Origin: JAENVT01 sp031412355
GTDB lineage: Bacteria > Actinomycetota > Acidimicrobiia > Acidimicrobiales > Ilumatobacteraceae
Direction: 5' to 3'
Assembly (NCBI GenBank): GCA_031412355.1
Contig: JANOCR010000290.1
Location: 1 to 20,074, forward strand
Length of the DNA stretch: 20,074 nt
The notes below the pieces were generated by a model. That model ran no database searches and had not been told where the DNA came from. It saw only the letters and a list, made by a program, of their open reading frames with translations. How positions within the stretch are numbered: position 1 is the stretch's first letter; each line of letters opens with the position of its first letter. Below are positions 1 through 7,679 of the stretch, piece after piece. The translations under genes and the position numbers were made by a program.

Positions 1-1110
1 GGACTCGTGCTCGACCCGTACTTCTCGGCGTCGAAGCTCGAGTGGCTGTTGACCAACCGAGACATCCCGATCGACGATCAGCTGGCGCTCGGCACGATCG
101 ACTCGTGGTTGATCTGGAACCTCACGGGGGGTGCAGTGCACGCCACCGACGTCACGAACGCCAGCAGAACCATGCTGTTCGACATCCGCTCCTTGCGATG
201 GTCGCCCGACCTGTGCGACGTCTTCGGTGTTCCGATGTCGGCGCTGCCCTCGGTACAACCGTCGAGCGGCCGATTCGGAACCACGTCCGACCGTTCCGGT
301 TGCCAGGCCGGCATTCCGATCTCTGGCGTGGCGGGCGACCAGCAAGCAGCGTTGTTCGGCCAGGCATGCTTCATCCCCGGCATGGCCAAGAACACGTACG
401 GCACGGGCAGCTTCGTGCTGATGAACGTCGGGGCGTCGTGCCCGCCGCCCACCGAGGGGATGCTGACCACCGTCGCCTGGCAGCTGTCGGACGGCACAGT
501 TGCGTACGCGCTGGAAGGAGCGATCTTCGTGACGGGCGCCGCCATCCAGTGGTTGCGCGACGGTCTCGGGTTGATCGCATCTGCCGCCGAGATCGGCCCG
601 TTGGCGGCCAGCTCGCCGGACAGCGGGGGTGTGTACGTGGTGCCGGCCTTTGCCGGGCTCGGGAGTCCTTGGTGGGATCCCTACGCACGTGGCACCATCG
701 TCGGCATCACACGAGGCACATCGAAGGCCCATCTCGCACGCGCCGTGGTCGAGGCGATGGCATATCAAACGCGCGACGTCGTCGAGGCGATGGCCTCAGC
801 CAGCGGTACATCCCTGGCCGCACTGCGCGTCGACGGTGGCGCCTCCGTGATGGACATGTTGTTGCAGATGCAAGCAGACCAGCTCGGGGTCACGGTGCAA
901 CGCCCGATTGACCAAGAGACCACCGCGCTCGGCGCCGCATACCTGGCCGGACTCGCCGAAGGTGTTTGGCCATCGCTTGCGGCGATCAACGATCGGTGGG
1001 AGATCGACGCCACGTTCCAGCCCGAACCGGATCGCACGTTCTCCGATCTCGGCCACGATGCATGGCTGCGTGCGGTGCAGCGATCCCGTGGCTGGATCGG
1101 TTCGTCGTGA
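1..1110 (+). CDS. glpK: Glycerol kinase, 5'-truncated by window edge
   Basis: This cytoplasmic FGGY-family kinase phosphorylates glycerol to glycerol-3-phosphate with ATP. The reading frame is open from base 1, and 369 residues are present. Glycerol kinases are normally about 500 residues, so roughly the first 130, including the N-terminal phosphate-binding loop, lie outside the window. The visible start begins GLVLDPYFSASKLEWLL, the family's first conserved FGGY signature. Further on are GVAGDQQAALFGQ, the NTYGTGSF ATP-binding stretch near residues 130-137, the second FGGY signature (GTIVGITRGTSKAHLARAVV, about 230-250) and the DGGAS loop near 280. The GTG at base 7 is an internal codon, not the start. 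The stop overlaps the GTG start of the next gene by 4 nt, so the two are probably translationally coupled. I am very sure of the family; substrate specificity for glycerol is well supported by the first signature. Confidence 0.95.
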   Translation, partial: GLVLDPYFSASKLEWLLTNRDIPIDDQLALGTIDSWLIWNLTGGAVHATDVTNASRTMLFDIRSLRWSPDLCDVFGVPMSALPSVQPSSGRFGTTSDRSGCQAGIPISGVAGDQQAALFGQACFIPGMAKNTYGTGSFVLMNVGASCPPPTEGMLTTVAWQLSDGTVAYALEGAIFVTGAAIQWLRDGLGLIASAAEIGPLAASSPDSGGVYVVPAFAGLGSPWWDPYARGTIVGITRGTSKAHLARAVVEAMAYQTRDVVEAMASASGTSLAALRVDGGASVMDMLLQMQADQLGVTVQRPIDQETTALGAAYLAGLAEGVWPSLAAINDRWEIDATFQPEPDRTFSDLGHDAWLRAVQRSRGWIGSS

Positions 1111-1925
1111 ACCGTGGCGCACTCGTGGCCGTTGGCACCTGCGTGGCGCTGCTGTGTGCGTCGGTGGCCTCGGCACTCCCGATTGTCGACAGATCGGCAG
1201 ATGCCTCGCTGTCGGCTTCGCGCGGCACGATGGTGCAGGTCACACCGACCCTGCCGCCACCGGTTCCCCGGGTGCTGTGGATCGGCGACTCATCGCTCGA
1301 GGGGCTGAAGTTCTACCCGCGGGCCTTTGGTGCGATCGGTGGCATGACCTACGTGTTCGACGCCGAGTCGTGCCGGCGCCTGGTCAGGCCGTCGTGCAAC
1401 AGCCTCGCCGGAAACACACCCGACACGGCACTCGAGGCGATCCAGGGTGCCGCTGGACACTTCGATGCGGTGGTGATCGGCACCGGCTACAACGAGGGCA
1501 GCAACGGGTTCGGCTCCAACTTCGACTTGATCGTGTCAGCCTCTCGCGCGAAGGGCGCCGTGCGCGTCGTGTGGATGAACTACCGCCTTCGCGACGGACT
1601 GACGCGGGCCGGCACCGACAACAACGGCTCGTACATCTCCAACAACGCGACGCTGGACCAGAAGGCGGCCAGCGGCGCGTACCCCGATGTGGTCATCGCC
1701 AACTGGCGCGACTACACCGCTCCGGTGCGTTCGTGGTTCGTGTCCGACGGCCTCCACTACCAACCGGCCGGGGCATTGGGCGCTGCCGATTACATCTCCA
1801 GATGGATCACGCACCTGTTCTCGGAGCCATGCCCCAAGCCGATGACCGTCGGCGGTCCGATCGACAACCCGTGTACGCCACCCGATGGCAACCCGCCACC
1901 CGACGTGTTCGCCCTGTACGGCTGA
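1107..1925 (+). CDS. Secreted SGNH/GDSL-hydrolase-like protein
   Basis: The predicted protein has 272 residues. I chose the GTG at 1107 because it makes the GTGA overlap with glpK and places a good signal peptide at the very N-terminus (hydrophobic run about residues 4-23, cleavage near ASA-LP). A longer in-frame start exists inside glpK but lacks these features. After a Pro-rich spacer comes an SGNH-type layout: block I WIGDSS (Ser at about 62), an Asn in TGYNEG (about 129) and block V SDGLHY with Asp214 and His217. These are the expected nucleophile, oxyanion-hole Asn and Asp/His pair. Four cysteines (about 89, 97, 242, 256) could form disulphides outside the cell. SGNH enzymes act as esterases, lipases or O-acyl transferases; the substrate cannot be told here. 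Coupling to glycerol kinase hints at glycerol-containing lipids or polymers, but that is inference. Confidence 0.82.
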   Translation: MNRGALVAVGTCVALLCASVASALPIVDRSADASLSASRGTMVQVTPTLPPPVPRVLWIGDSSLEGLKFYPRAFGAIGGMTYVFDAESCRRLVRPSCNSLAGNTPDTALEAIQGAAGHFDAVVIGTGYNEGSNGFGSNFDLIVSASRAKGAVRVVWMNYRLRDGLTRAGTDNNGSYISNNATLDQKAASGAYPDVVIANWRDYTAPVRSWFVSDGLHYQPAGALGAADYISRWITHLFSEPCPKPMTVGGPIDNPCTPPDGNPPPDVFALYG

Positions 1926-1940
1926 CGGGCGCGATCAGCC
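1920..1940. terminator. Small palindrome between convergent genes, carrying both stop codons
   Basis: A 6-bp stem (GGCTGA at 1920-1925, TCAGCC at 1935-1940) encloses a 9-nt GC-rich loop. The TGA of the SGNH gene lies in one arm and the TGA of the minus-strand aminotransferase in the other. There is no T-run on either side, so it is at best a weak bidirectional transcription barrier or mRNA 3'-end structure. Only 9 nt separate the two genes, leaving no room for a standard terminator. Confidence 0.3.
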
Positions 1941-3140
1941 GAGCTTCGGAAGTCCCTTCTTGAGGTTGCGGATGCCTTGAGCGATTCGCCGTTCGTTCTC
2001 GATCAGGGCGAACCTGACGAAACCCTCGCCACCGGGGCCGAAGCCAACACCGGGCGACAACGCAACCTCGCAATCGCGCACGACGAGCGAGCAGAACTCG
2101 ACCGAGTTCATCTCCGAGTAGGGCTCCGGGATAGGTGCCCAGACGAACATCGAACCCTTCGGCTTGGGGATGTCCCAGCCGATGCGGCCGAGGCCCTCGA
2201 TCAACGCATCGCGTCGGCTCTGATAGATCGCACAGACCTCGGCCGGATAGTCGGCGGCCTCGTTCATGGCGACCGTTGCAGCGATCTGAACCGGCTGGAA
2301 CACGCCGTAGTCGAGATAGCTCTTCAGCTTCACCAGGGCCTGCACCACTTCCTGGTTACCGACCAGGAACGCACAGCGCCAGCCGGCCATCGAGAAGCTT
2401 TTCGTCATCGAATACAGCTCGACCGCGCACTCCTTGGCTCCCTCGGCCTGCAGGATGCTGGGCGGCTTGTAGCCGTCGAAACCAACATCGGCATATGCAA
2501 AGTCGTGCACCACGACCATCTCGCGTTCGCGACAGAAATCGACGACCCGCTGCATGAATTCGAGATCGACCACGGCCCCCGTTGGGTTGTGCGGAAATGA
2601 GATCACCAGCACCCTGGGCTTCGGCCATCCGACGTCGTAGGCGGTCGTGAGGTTGTCGAAGAAGTCGCCGGTGAAGTCGCCCTGCACACGAGGGTCGGCA
2701 AGGTGGCGCATGGGCACCTGGCGCAGATCGGCGCCGGCAAACAGAGGGCCGTAGATGTGGATCGGGTAGCTGGGGCTTGGCACGATGGCGGCGTCGCCGC
2801 GATCGAGCAGGACCCACATGAGGTGGCTGAAGCCCTCCTTGGACCCGATCGTATTCGTGATCTCGAGCTCGGGGTCGAGTTGCACACCCCAATTGCGCTG
2901 ATACAGCGCAGCGGCGGCCTCGCGCAGCTTGGGTAGGCCGCGGCTGACCGAATAACGATGATTGCGAGCGATGTGGGCGGCCTCGGTGAGCTTGTCGATA
3001 GCGATCTGCGGCGACGGAATGTCGGGGTTGCCGAACCCGAGGTCGATCACATCGACCCCTGCTCGCCGTGCCTCGATCTTCAAGTTGTTGATAATCGTGA
3101 ACACATACGGCGGCAGATTGGTGATTCGACGGAACTCCAT
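1935..3140 (-). CDS. alaC: AlaC-type alanine/glutamate aminotransferase (class I PLP)
   Basis: This PLP-dependent class I aminotransferase has 401 residues. From memory the sequence follows the AlaC (glutamate-pyruvate aminotransferase) subgroup along its whole length: an N-terminal RRITNLPPYVF, DLGFGNPDIPSP (about 33-44), IGSKEGFSHLM (98-108), PSYPIHIYGP, NPTG (185-188), HDFAYAD (212-218), the Schiff-base Lys247 in SMTKSFSMAGWR, and a C-terminal GFVRFALIEN. The expected reaction is pyruvate plus glutamate to alanine plus 2-oxoglutarate. The related LL-diaminopimelate aminotransferase is an alternative. I place the start at the ATG at 3140, which gives the family's usual N-terminus; a GTG at 3179 would add 13 unconserved residues. 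The gene is divergent from ppa across 62 bp and convergent with the SGNH gene. Confidence 0.88.
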   Translation of the reverse strand: MEFRRITNLPPYVFTIINNLKIEARRAGVDVIDLGFGNPDIPSPQIAIDKLTEAAHIARNHRYSVSRGLPKLREAAAALYQRNWGVQLDPELEITNTIGSKEGFSHLMWVLLDRGDAAIVPSPSYPIHIYGPLFAGADLRQVPMRHLADPRVQGDFTGDFFDNLTTAYDVGWPKPRVLVISFPHNPTGAVVDLEFMQRVVDFCREREMVVVHDFAYADVGFDGYKPPSILQAEGAKECAVELYSMTKSFSMAGWRCAFLVGNQEVVQALVKLKSYLDYGVFQPVQIAATVAMNEAADYPAEVCAIYQSRRDALIEGLGRIGWDIPKPKGSMFVWAPIPEPYSEMNSVEFCSLVVRDCEVALSPGVGFGPGGEGFVRFALIENERRIAQGIRNLKKGLPKLG

Positions 3141-3202
3141 AGAGGATCTCACGCTACTTCCCGAGATCCGGCCGCCCACGGCAGATATGCGAGCATGGCG
3201 CC
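3141..3202. promoter_or_regulatory. Divergent intergenic region alaC/ppa
   Basis: These 62 bp separate two divergent starts, so promoters for both genes must lie here or reach into the coding sequences. An AT-richer patch (AGATATGC around 3183-3190) could serve as a -10 element for ppa, but no convincing -35/-10 pair is seen. Neither gene has a strong Shine-Dalgarno sequence, so short-leader or leaderless transcripts are possible. Confidence 0.35.
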
Positions 3203-3712
3203 ATGGCCCTCAGTCCGCTCCCTGACGACTGCATCCACGTCGTGATCGAAATCCCCCGTGGCAGCCGCAACAAGTACGAGATCGACCACGACACCGGCCG
3301 GGTATTCCTCGACCGGCGACTGTTCACGGCGACGACGTATCCCGCCGACTACGGGTACATCCCCAACACCCTTGGCGGCGACGGCGACGCGCTCGACGCC
3401 CTCGTGCTTCTGGAGGATGCCGTGTATCCAGGCGTGTGGGTCGCGGCCCGGCCGGTCGGCGTGTTGTACATGCACGACGAGGCCGGTGAGGACGCCAAGA
3501 TCCTGTGCGTTCCGCCAAAGGAACCACGTTGGAACGACGTGGGCGATCTGTCCGACCTCTCACCACAACTGGTCAGCGAGATCCAGCACTTCTTCGAGGT
3601 GTACAAGGCGTTGGAGCCAGGCAAAGAGTCATCCAGTGCCGGGATCGCCGGCAAAGACGCTGCCTGGCGCGAGATTCGCGAAGCCCGCGCCAACTACACG
3701 CCTCACAAGTAG
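3203..3712 (+). CDS. ppa: Inorganic pyrophosphatase (family I)
   Basis: This cytoplasmic Mg-dependent enzyme hydrolyses pyrophosphate to two phosphates, pulling biosynthetic reactions forward. Its 169 residues are the usual length for the bacterial hexameric type. Visible motifs are VVIEIPRGSRNKYEID at about 13-28 (with the active-site Glu and Lys), YPADYGYIPNT (46-56), the catalytic DGDALDALVL at 60-69 with Asp60, Asp62 and Asp65 binding metal, and a conserved DxxAGxDxKI-like stretch near 92-100. The ATG at 3203 is preferred because the conserved region starts close behind it; another ATG at 3195 is in a different frame. The gene is divergent from alaC and followed, after 15 nt, by the FtsX-type permease, with which it may be co-transcribed. 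Confidence 0.96.
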   Translation: MALSPLPDDCIHVVIEIPRGSRNKYEIDHDTGRVFLDRRLFTATTYPADYGYIPNTLGGDGDALDALVLLEDAVYPGVWVAARPVGVLYMHDEAGEDAKILCVPPKEPRWNDVGDLSDLSPQLVSEIQHFFEVYKALEPGKESSSAGIAGKDAAWREIREARANYTPHK

Positions 3713-3727
3713 CCCGTCACAGTCCAC

Positions 3728-6328
3728 GTGCCGCGAACCGTCACCAGTCTTTCCGGCCGATCGGGAGCTTCGGGCCAGGTCGCGATCGCGGCGATCGTCG
3801 CCCTCGGCGCAGCATGCCTCGCAGGATCGCCGCTGTATCTGTCGTCGGTGGCCACCGCAGCGGTGCAGAGCGAGCTCGGTCACACCTGCTTGGCCGATGT
3901 GGGACTGCGCATCCCTGTGGGTGGCGCGCAGCCCGACACCATCCCGGTCCTGCAGGCGATGGCTGAGCCGCTGGCCGAGCACACCCAGCCCAGCGTTCTG
4001 ACGCGCATCGCCCCGTCGATCCTGGTCGACGCCGGCTCACCCGATCTCAGACCGTTCCGCGCCTACGTCGTGTACCGCGACGACCAGGAGCAGAATCTGC
4101 TGCGTCCCGTGAAATCGCCGGTCGACGGCGAGGTGCTGGCACCGGAGTGGATGAGTCCTCCCGCAGGCACGGCACCGGGGGCGGCGTTGTCGCTCTACAC
4201 GACCTCCGGCGACGGCGGGGTCCGGTGGGTGCGAGTGGTGACCGTGGTCGACACCTACCCGCTGGTACCGACCCGCCCCGAATCGTCGTACTGGTGCGGC
4301 TTGCGGGCCCTGTTCCGGTCGCCCGGCAGCGATCCGGCGGATCCGCCGACACCAGTTCTGTTGACCACCTCCGACGAGGTGCGCCGGGCCGCGGTGTTCA
4401 GGATCGCCGAATGGGAGCTGCGACCCGACCCGGATGGCTTGACGAGGCACGACGCAGCGGTGCTGGGCGAGCGCTTCAACGAGGTTGCACGCGAGGCTCG
4501 TCGTCTGGTCGATGTCGACGAGACGATGAGGAACCGGGGCCTGATCGATGGCGAGGCGCTGCTGGCGGTAGTTCGCCACGCCGAGGCGTCGACCGCTGTC
4601 GTGGCCGGCACCATGGCACCGGTGCGCCTGGTCGCGTTGTTGTCGTCGCTGGCACTGCTCGGCGCGGCTACGACACTGCTGACCCGCGAGCGCCAGCGTG
4701 AGCTCCGCCTGCGCCTGTTGAAGGGACAATCGCCTTGGTCACTGGGCATTCGGGTGGCACGAGGTGCGGCCCCAGCGGTCGCCGTGGGCACCCTCGTCGG
4801 GGGCGGGTGCGCGTGGGCTGCAGTTCGCTTCCTCGGCCCGGCGTCTGAGCTCGAGTCTGCAGCTGTGCGCTCAGCGGTGGTCTACGCGGCCCTCGGGTCC
4901 ATCGCAGCATTCGTCGTTGTCGCATGCATCGCATCGGCGCGATCCCTTACGTTCGTCGACGCCCGATCGCGGCACCGATCGCGGGTGCGTTTCATTCCCT
5001 GGGAGGCGATCCCAGTTGTCGCGGCATGGGTGTCATTCGGCCGACTCGACCGCATCGGTGGGATCCGGCAGGTGGGCACCAAGGTGGCCAACGCCGACTT
5101 CTGGGCGCAGTGCTTTCCGCTACTGGCCATCATCGCCCCGCTAGCCATTCTGACGCGGCCGACGATCGCGCTCCTTCGTCGCTGGCGACTGGCCGGGGCC
5201 CGGTTGCCACCGTCGGCGATGACGGGGCTGCGCCGGTCGTTGGCAGAGCCAGGTGTGACGGGTGCGGTGCTGCTGGTCACGGCGTTGGTCGCTGGGTCGT
5301 TCACGGTGGCACGTCTGCTGACCGACAGCACGGAAGTGCTGCTGTCGGAGAAGGCGGCAACGTTCCTCGGCAGCGACCTGTCGATGACGACGCGCGGCAT
5401 CAGCCAACTTCCGGTGCCGTTCGACGCGACGGGCACGATCGTGACTCGCACCCAAGGACACAGCGGTTCGCAATCCGTCGACCTTCTGGGTATCGACCAC
5501 ACCACGTTCGCTCGTGCCGTCCACTGGCGCGACGATTCATCGGACCGATCGCTCGACGAGTTGGTCAGCGATGTCGGTGATGTCACGGACACCGTGCTTG
5601 TGCCGGGGCGCATTCCGGCGATCGTGGTCGGCGGCACCCTGCCCGACCTGCAGATCGAGAGCCTGATACAAAGAACGATAGAGATCGAGCCGGTCGCCAC
5701 CGCACGCTGGTTTCCCGGCTTCCGCAACGGCGCTGTCCTGGTCGTGGTCGACCGGGATGCACTGGCCGCAGCCGGCTTCGTCGGAGGGTCCGAGATCTGG
5801 CTCAGCGATCCCCCAACCGACGCCTTTACGCAGCTGTCGAACGCGGGCATCACGGTCCGCAGCCCCAGGGATCTGTCTCAGGTGTTCGACGTCACCAGCT
5901 TCCTGACCGTTCGCTGGGCATACGCCACGTTGTCGGTGCTAGGCGTGCTCGTCGGCATCGTGGTGCTGCTCGCCCAACTGCTGGTACTCGATGCCCGGCG
6001 CCAGGCCCGGCAGGCGGCCCATGTGCTGACGACACGCATGGGGCTGAGTGCCCGGGGCGAGGCGGTCGGGCTGATGGCCGAGCTCGGTCCTGCCCTGGCC
6101 GTCGGCGCCGGGTTGGGGGTGCTGATCGGCTGGGCGGTGTCCCGGCTATCCGTCGCCCGGCTGGACTCGCTGCGCCACTTGCAGCCACCGGCACGCGTGA
6201 TCGCCCATCCGACAGCAGCGCTACCGGTGGTCATTGGCGTCGCAGCGTCCATTGTCTTGCTGGTCGCCGTAGGTGTCTTCATGATCAAGCGCACTCGGGC
6301 GATGGAGGTGATGCGTGGAACCGCATGA
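3728..6328 (+). CDS. FtsX-type ABC transporter permease with two FtsX-like halves
   Basis: This is an 866-residue inner-membrane protein of the MacB/LolCDE-like (type VII) ABC family. A hydrophobic segment at about 16-40 is followed by a large extracellular domain (about 45-290). Then come a first group of membrane segments (about 298-318, 346-368, 384-404), further segments near 425-437, 462-477 and 510-528, a second extracellular domain (about 535-720) and a C-terminal FtsX-like group (about 728-752, 783-803, 835-857). This looks like two FtsX-type units joined in one chain. The start is GTG with no evident Shine-Dalgarno. Its end overlaps the next ATPase gene by 14 nt. Such systems usually move lipids, lipoproteins, peptides or drugs outward, or transmit mechanical force to the envelope; the substrate is unknown. 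Confidence 0.85.
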   Translation: MPRTVTSLSGRSGASGQVAIAAIVALGAACLAGSPLYLSSVATAAVQSELGHTCLADVGLRIPVGGAQPDTIPVLQAMAEPLAEHTQPSVLTRIAPSILVDAGSPDLRPFRAYVVYRDDQEQNLLRPVKSPVDGEVLAPEWMSPPAGTAPGAALSLYTTSGDGGVRWVRVVTVVDTYPLVPTRPESSYWCGLRALFRSPGSDPADPPTPVLLTTSDEVRRAAVFRIAEWELRPDPDGLTRHDAAVLGERFNEVAREARRLVDVDETMRNRGLIDGEALLAVVRHAEASTAVVAGTMAPVRLVALLSSLALLGAATTLLTRERQRELRLRLLKGQSPWSLGIRVARGAAPAVAVGTLVGGGCAWAAVRFLGPASELESAAVRSAVVYAALGSIAAFVVVACIASARSLTFVDARSRHRSRVRFIPWEAIPVVAAWVSFGRLDRIGGIRQVGTKVANADFWAQCFPLLAIIAPLAILTRPTIALLRRWRLAGARLPPSAMTGLRRSLAEPGVTGAVLLVTALVAGSFTVARLLTDSTEVLLSEKAATFLGSDLSMTTRGISQLPVPFDATGTIVTRTQGHSGSQSVDLLGIDHTTFARAVHWRDDSSDRSLDELVSDVGDVTDTVLVPGRIPAIVVGGTLPDLQIESLIQRTIEIEPVATARWFPGFRNGAVLVVVDRDALAAAGFVGGSEIWLSDPPTDAFTQLSNAGITVRSPRDLSQVFDVTSFLTVRWAYATLSVLGVLVGIVVLLAQLLVLDARRQARQAAHVLTTRMGLSARGEAVGLMAELGPALAVGAGLGVLIGWAVSRLSVARLDSLRHLQPPARVIAHPTAALPVVIGVAASIVLLVAVGVFMIKRTRAMEVMRGTA
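6304..6308 (+). promoter_or_regulatory. Ribosome binding site deciding GTG start at 6315
   Basis: GGAGG lies 6 nt before the GTG at 6315, inside the 3' end of the permease gene. It supports that start and the 14-nt overlap over later in-frame candidates. Confidence 0.7.
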
Positions 6329-7037
6329 TCCGATCGTGATCCAGTTGGGCGACGACCGCCTTGCCGCGAATGTTCGCTCAGCCGTGCGCCGCTTCCCCGT
6401 TGCCGGCGAGGTGGTGACTGCGCTGCATCAAGTGGACATCGAGGTTCCCTCCGGTCGTATGACGGTGGTGTCGGGCCCCTCTGGGTCTGGCAAGTCGACG
6501 CTGTTGGCGATCCTTGGGTGCATGCAGAGGCCCGACGAGGGCAGTGTGATGATTGGCGACACCGACGTGCTGGCACTCGGGCGCCGGGCGCGCCGCGAGC
6601 TGCGGCGCGATCGACTCGGAATCGTGCTGCCGCAGCCGAGCGAGAACCTGCTCGATCACCTCGACGCCGCTGCCAACGTTCGGTGGGCGGCACAGCAACG
6701 AAGAACCCGACAACACCCGAGCGATCCCCCGGCAGACCTCGATCAACTCCTGGAAGCTGTCGGCCTGGCCGCTGCCGGCGCACGTCGCGTCCGCGAGCTG
6801 TCGGGCGGCGAGCAGCAACGGCTCGCCGTCGCTTGCGCGCTGGCCGGGGATCCCGAGCTGGTCATTCTCGACGAGCCCACGGCATCACTCGACCGGGCCA
6901 ACGCCATTGCACTGGTCGAGGTGCTGGCCGGGGTTGCTTCGCGCGGCGCGACGATGGTGATCGCCACGCACGATCCGCACGTCACCGAGGCCGCCGATGT
7001 GATCGTCGAGCTCGACCACGGGCGCAGGGTCCGATGA
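6315..7037 (+). CDS. ABC transporter ATP-binding protein, canonical (FtsX-system NBD 1)
   Basis: This 240-residue cytoplasmic ATPase powers the adjoining permease. All motifs are intact: Walker A GPSGSGKST (54-62), Q-loop in VLPQPSENL (about 104-112), signature LSGGEQQR (162-169), Walker B with catalytic Glu in LVILDEPTA (182-190), D-loop SLDRA and switch His219 in ATHD. The type resembles LolD/MacB-like ATPases. The GTG start has a good ribosome binding site within the upstream gene. The first 30 or so residues precede the usual start of this domain and look weakly conserved. The stop overlaps the next ATPase by 4 nt (ATGA). Having a second, different ATPase immediately downstream suggests a heterodimeric nucleotide-binding unit. 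Confidence 0.93.
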   Translation: MEPHDPIVIQLGDDRLAANVRSAVRRFPVAGEVVTALHQVDIEVPSGRMTVVSGPSGSGKSTLLAILGCMQRPDEGSVMIGDTDVLALGRRARRELRRDRLGIVLPQPSENLLDHLDAAANVRWAAQQRRTRQHPSDPPADLDQLLEAVGLAAAGARRVRELSGGEQQRLAVACALAGDPELVILDEPTASLDRANAIALVEVLAGVASRGATMVIATHDPHVTEAADVIVELDHGRRVR

Positions 7038-7675
7038 CCGGCGATCTGGTGGTGCTGGCCCGAGCAACGGACCTCGCCAAGCGTTGGGCCGACGGTGCCG
7101 GCCTTCAGCCGTTCTCGTTCACGCTTTCGTCGAGCGAGTTGGTCGTGGTGCGCGGCCGGTCCGGAAGCGGTAAGTCGACGCTGCTGGCCCTGCTGGCTGG
7201 GTGGATCACTCCCGACGGCGGAGCATTGACGCGTCTCGGACCGTGGGGCAGCGGTGGGTTCGATCGAACATGGAAGGGCACCGCGATCCTGCCGCAGGTG
7301 ATCGCCACGATCGCCGAACTGACCATGACCGAGAACGTCGCCCTGCCGCTTCGGCTGACGGGTTCGCCACGCCAACCCGCACATGAGCGAGCCCGTCTCC
7401 TCCTCGACCAAATGGACCTGACCGACGAGGCCGACCGGCCTGCGTCGGACGCCTCGCTCGGTCAGCAGCAGCGAATGGCACTGGCCCGCGCTGCGGTGAT
7501 CGAGCCCGTCGTGATGTTGGCAGACGAACCGACGAGCCATCAAGACGCCGGCCACATCACCACGGTGCTCGACCTGTTTCGTTCGATGGTTGCCCAGGGC
7601 AGCTGCATCGTGGTCGCCAGCCACGACCATGCCGTTGCCGACGCCGCCGATCGAGTGCTGGACCTCGACAGCTGA
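7034..7675 (+). CDS. ABC transporter ATP-binding protein with degenerate signature (NBD 2)
   Basis: The protein has 213 residues. The ATG at 7034 gives an ATGA overlap with the preceding gene and the normal N-terminus; an in-frame opening reaching back to 6518 only runs through the shadow of the other ATPase. Walker A GRSGSGKST (41-49), Q-loop LPQ (86-88), Walker B MLADEPTS with catalytic Glu (161-168) and the switch His197 in ASHD are present. The signature reads ASLGQQQR instead of LSGGQQQR, losing the first Leu and the first Gly. This is a feature seen in the degenerate site of asymmetric ABC heterodimers. It probably pairs with the upstream ATPase on the double-FtsX permease. The gene ends 4 nt from the convergent iolG end. 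Confidence 0.9.
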   Translation: MTGDLVVLARATDLAKRWADGAGLQPFSFTLSSSELVVVRGRSGSGKSTLLALLAGWITPDGGALTRLGPWGSGGFDRTWKGTAILPQVIATIAELTMTENVALPLRLTGSPRQPAHERARLLLDQMDLTDEADRPASDASLGQQQRMALARAAVIEPVVMLADEPTSHQDAGHITTVLDLFRSMVAQGSCIVVASHDHAVADAADRVLDLDS

Positions 7676-7679
7676 CTTC

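Noticed and set aside
4882..5853. 323-residue open frame on the minus strand opposite the FtsX-type permease
   Set aside because: Its composition (Arg/Ser/Thr-rich, no motifs) is that of a shadow frame in GC-rich DNA, and the plus-strand permease clearly explains the region.
6518..7033. Extension of the second ATPase back into the first ATPase gene
   Set aside because: The residues are Arg-rich and featureless, while the ATG at 7034 makes a typical ATGA overlap.
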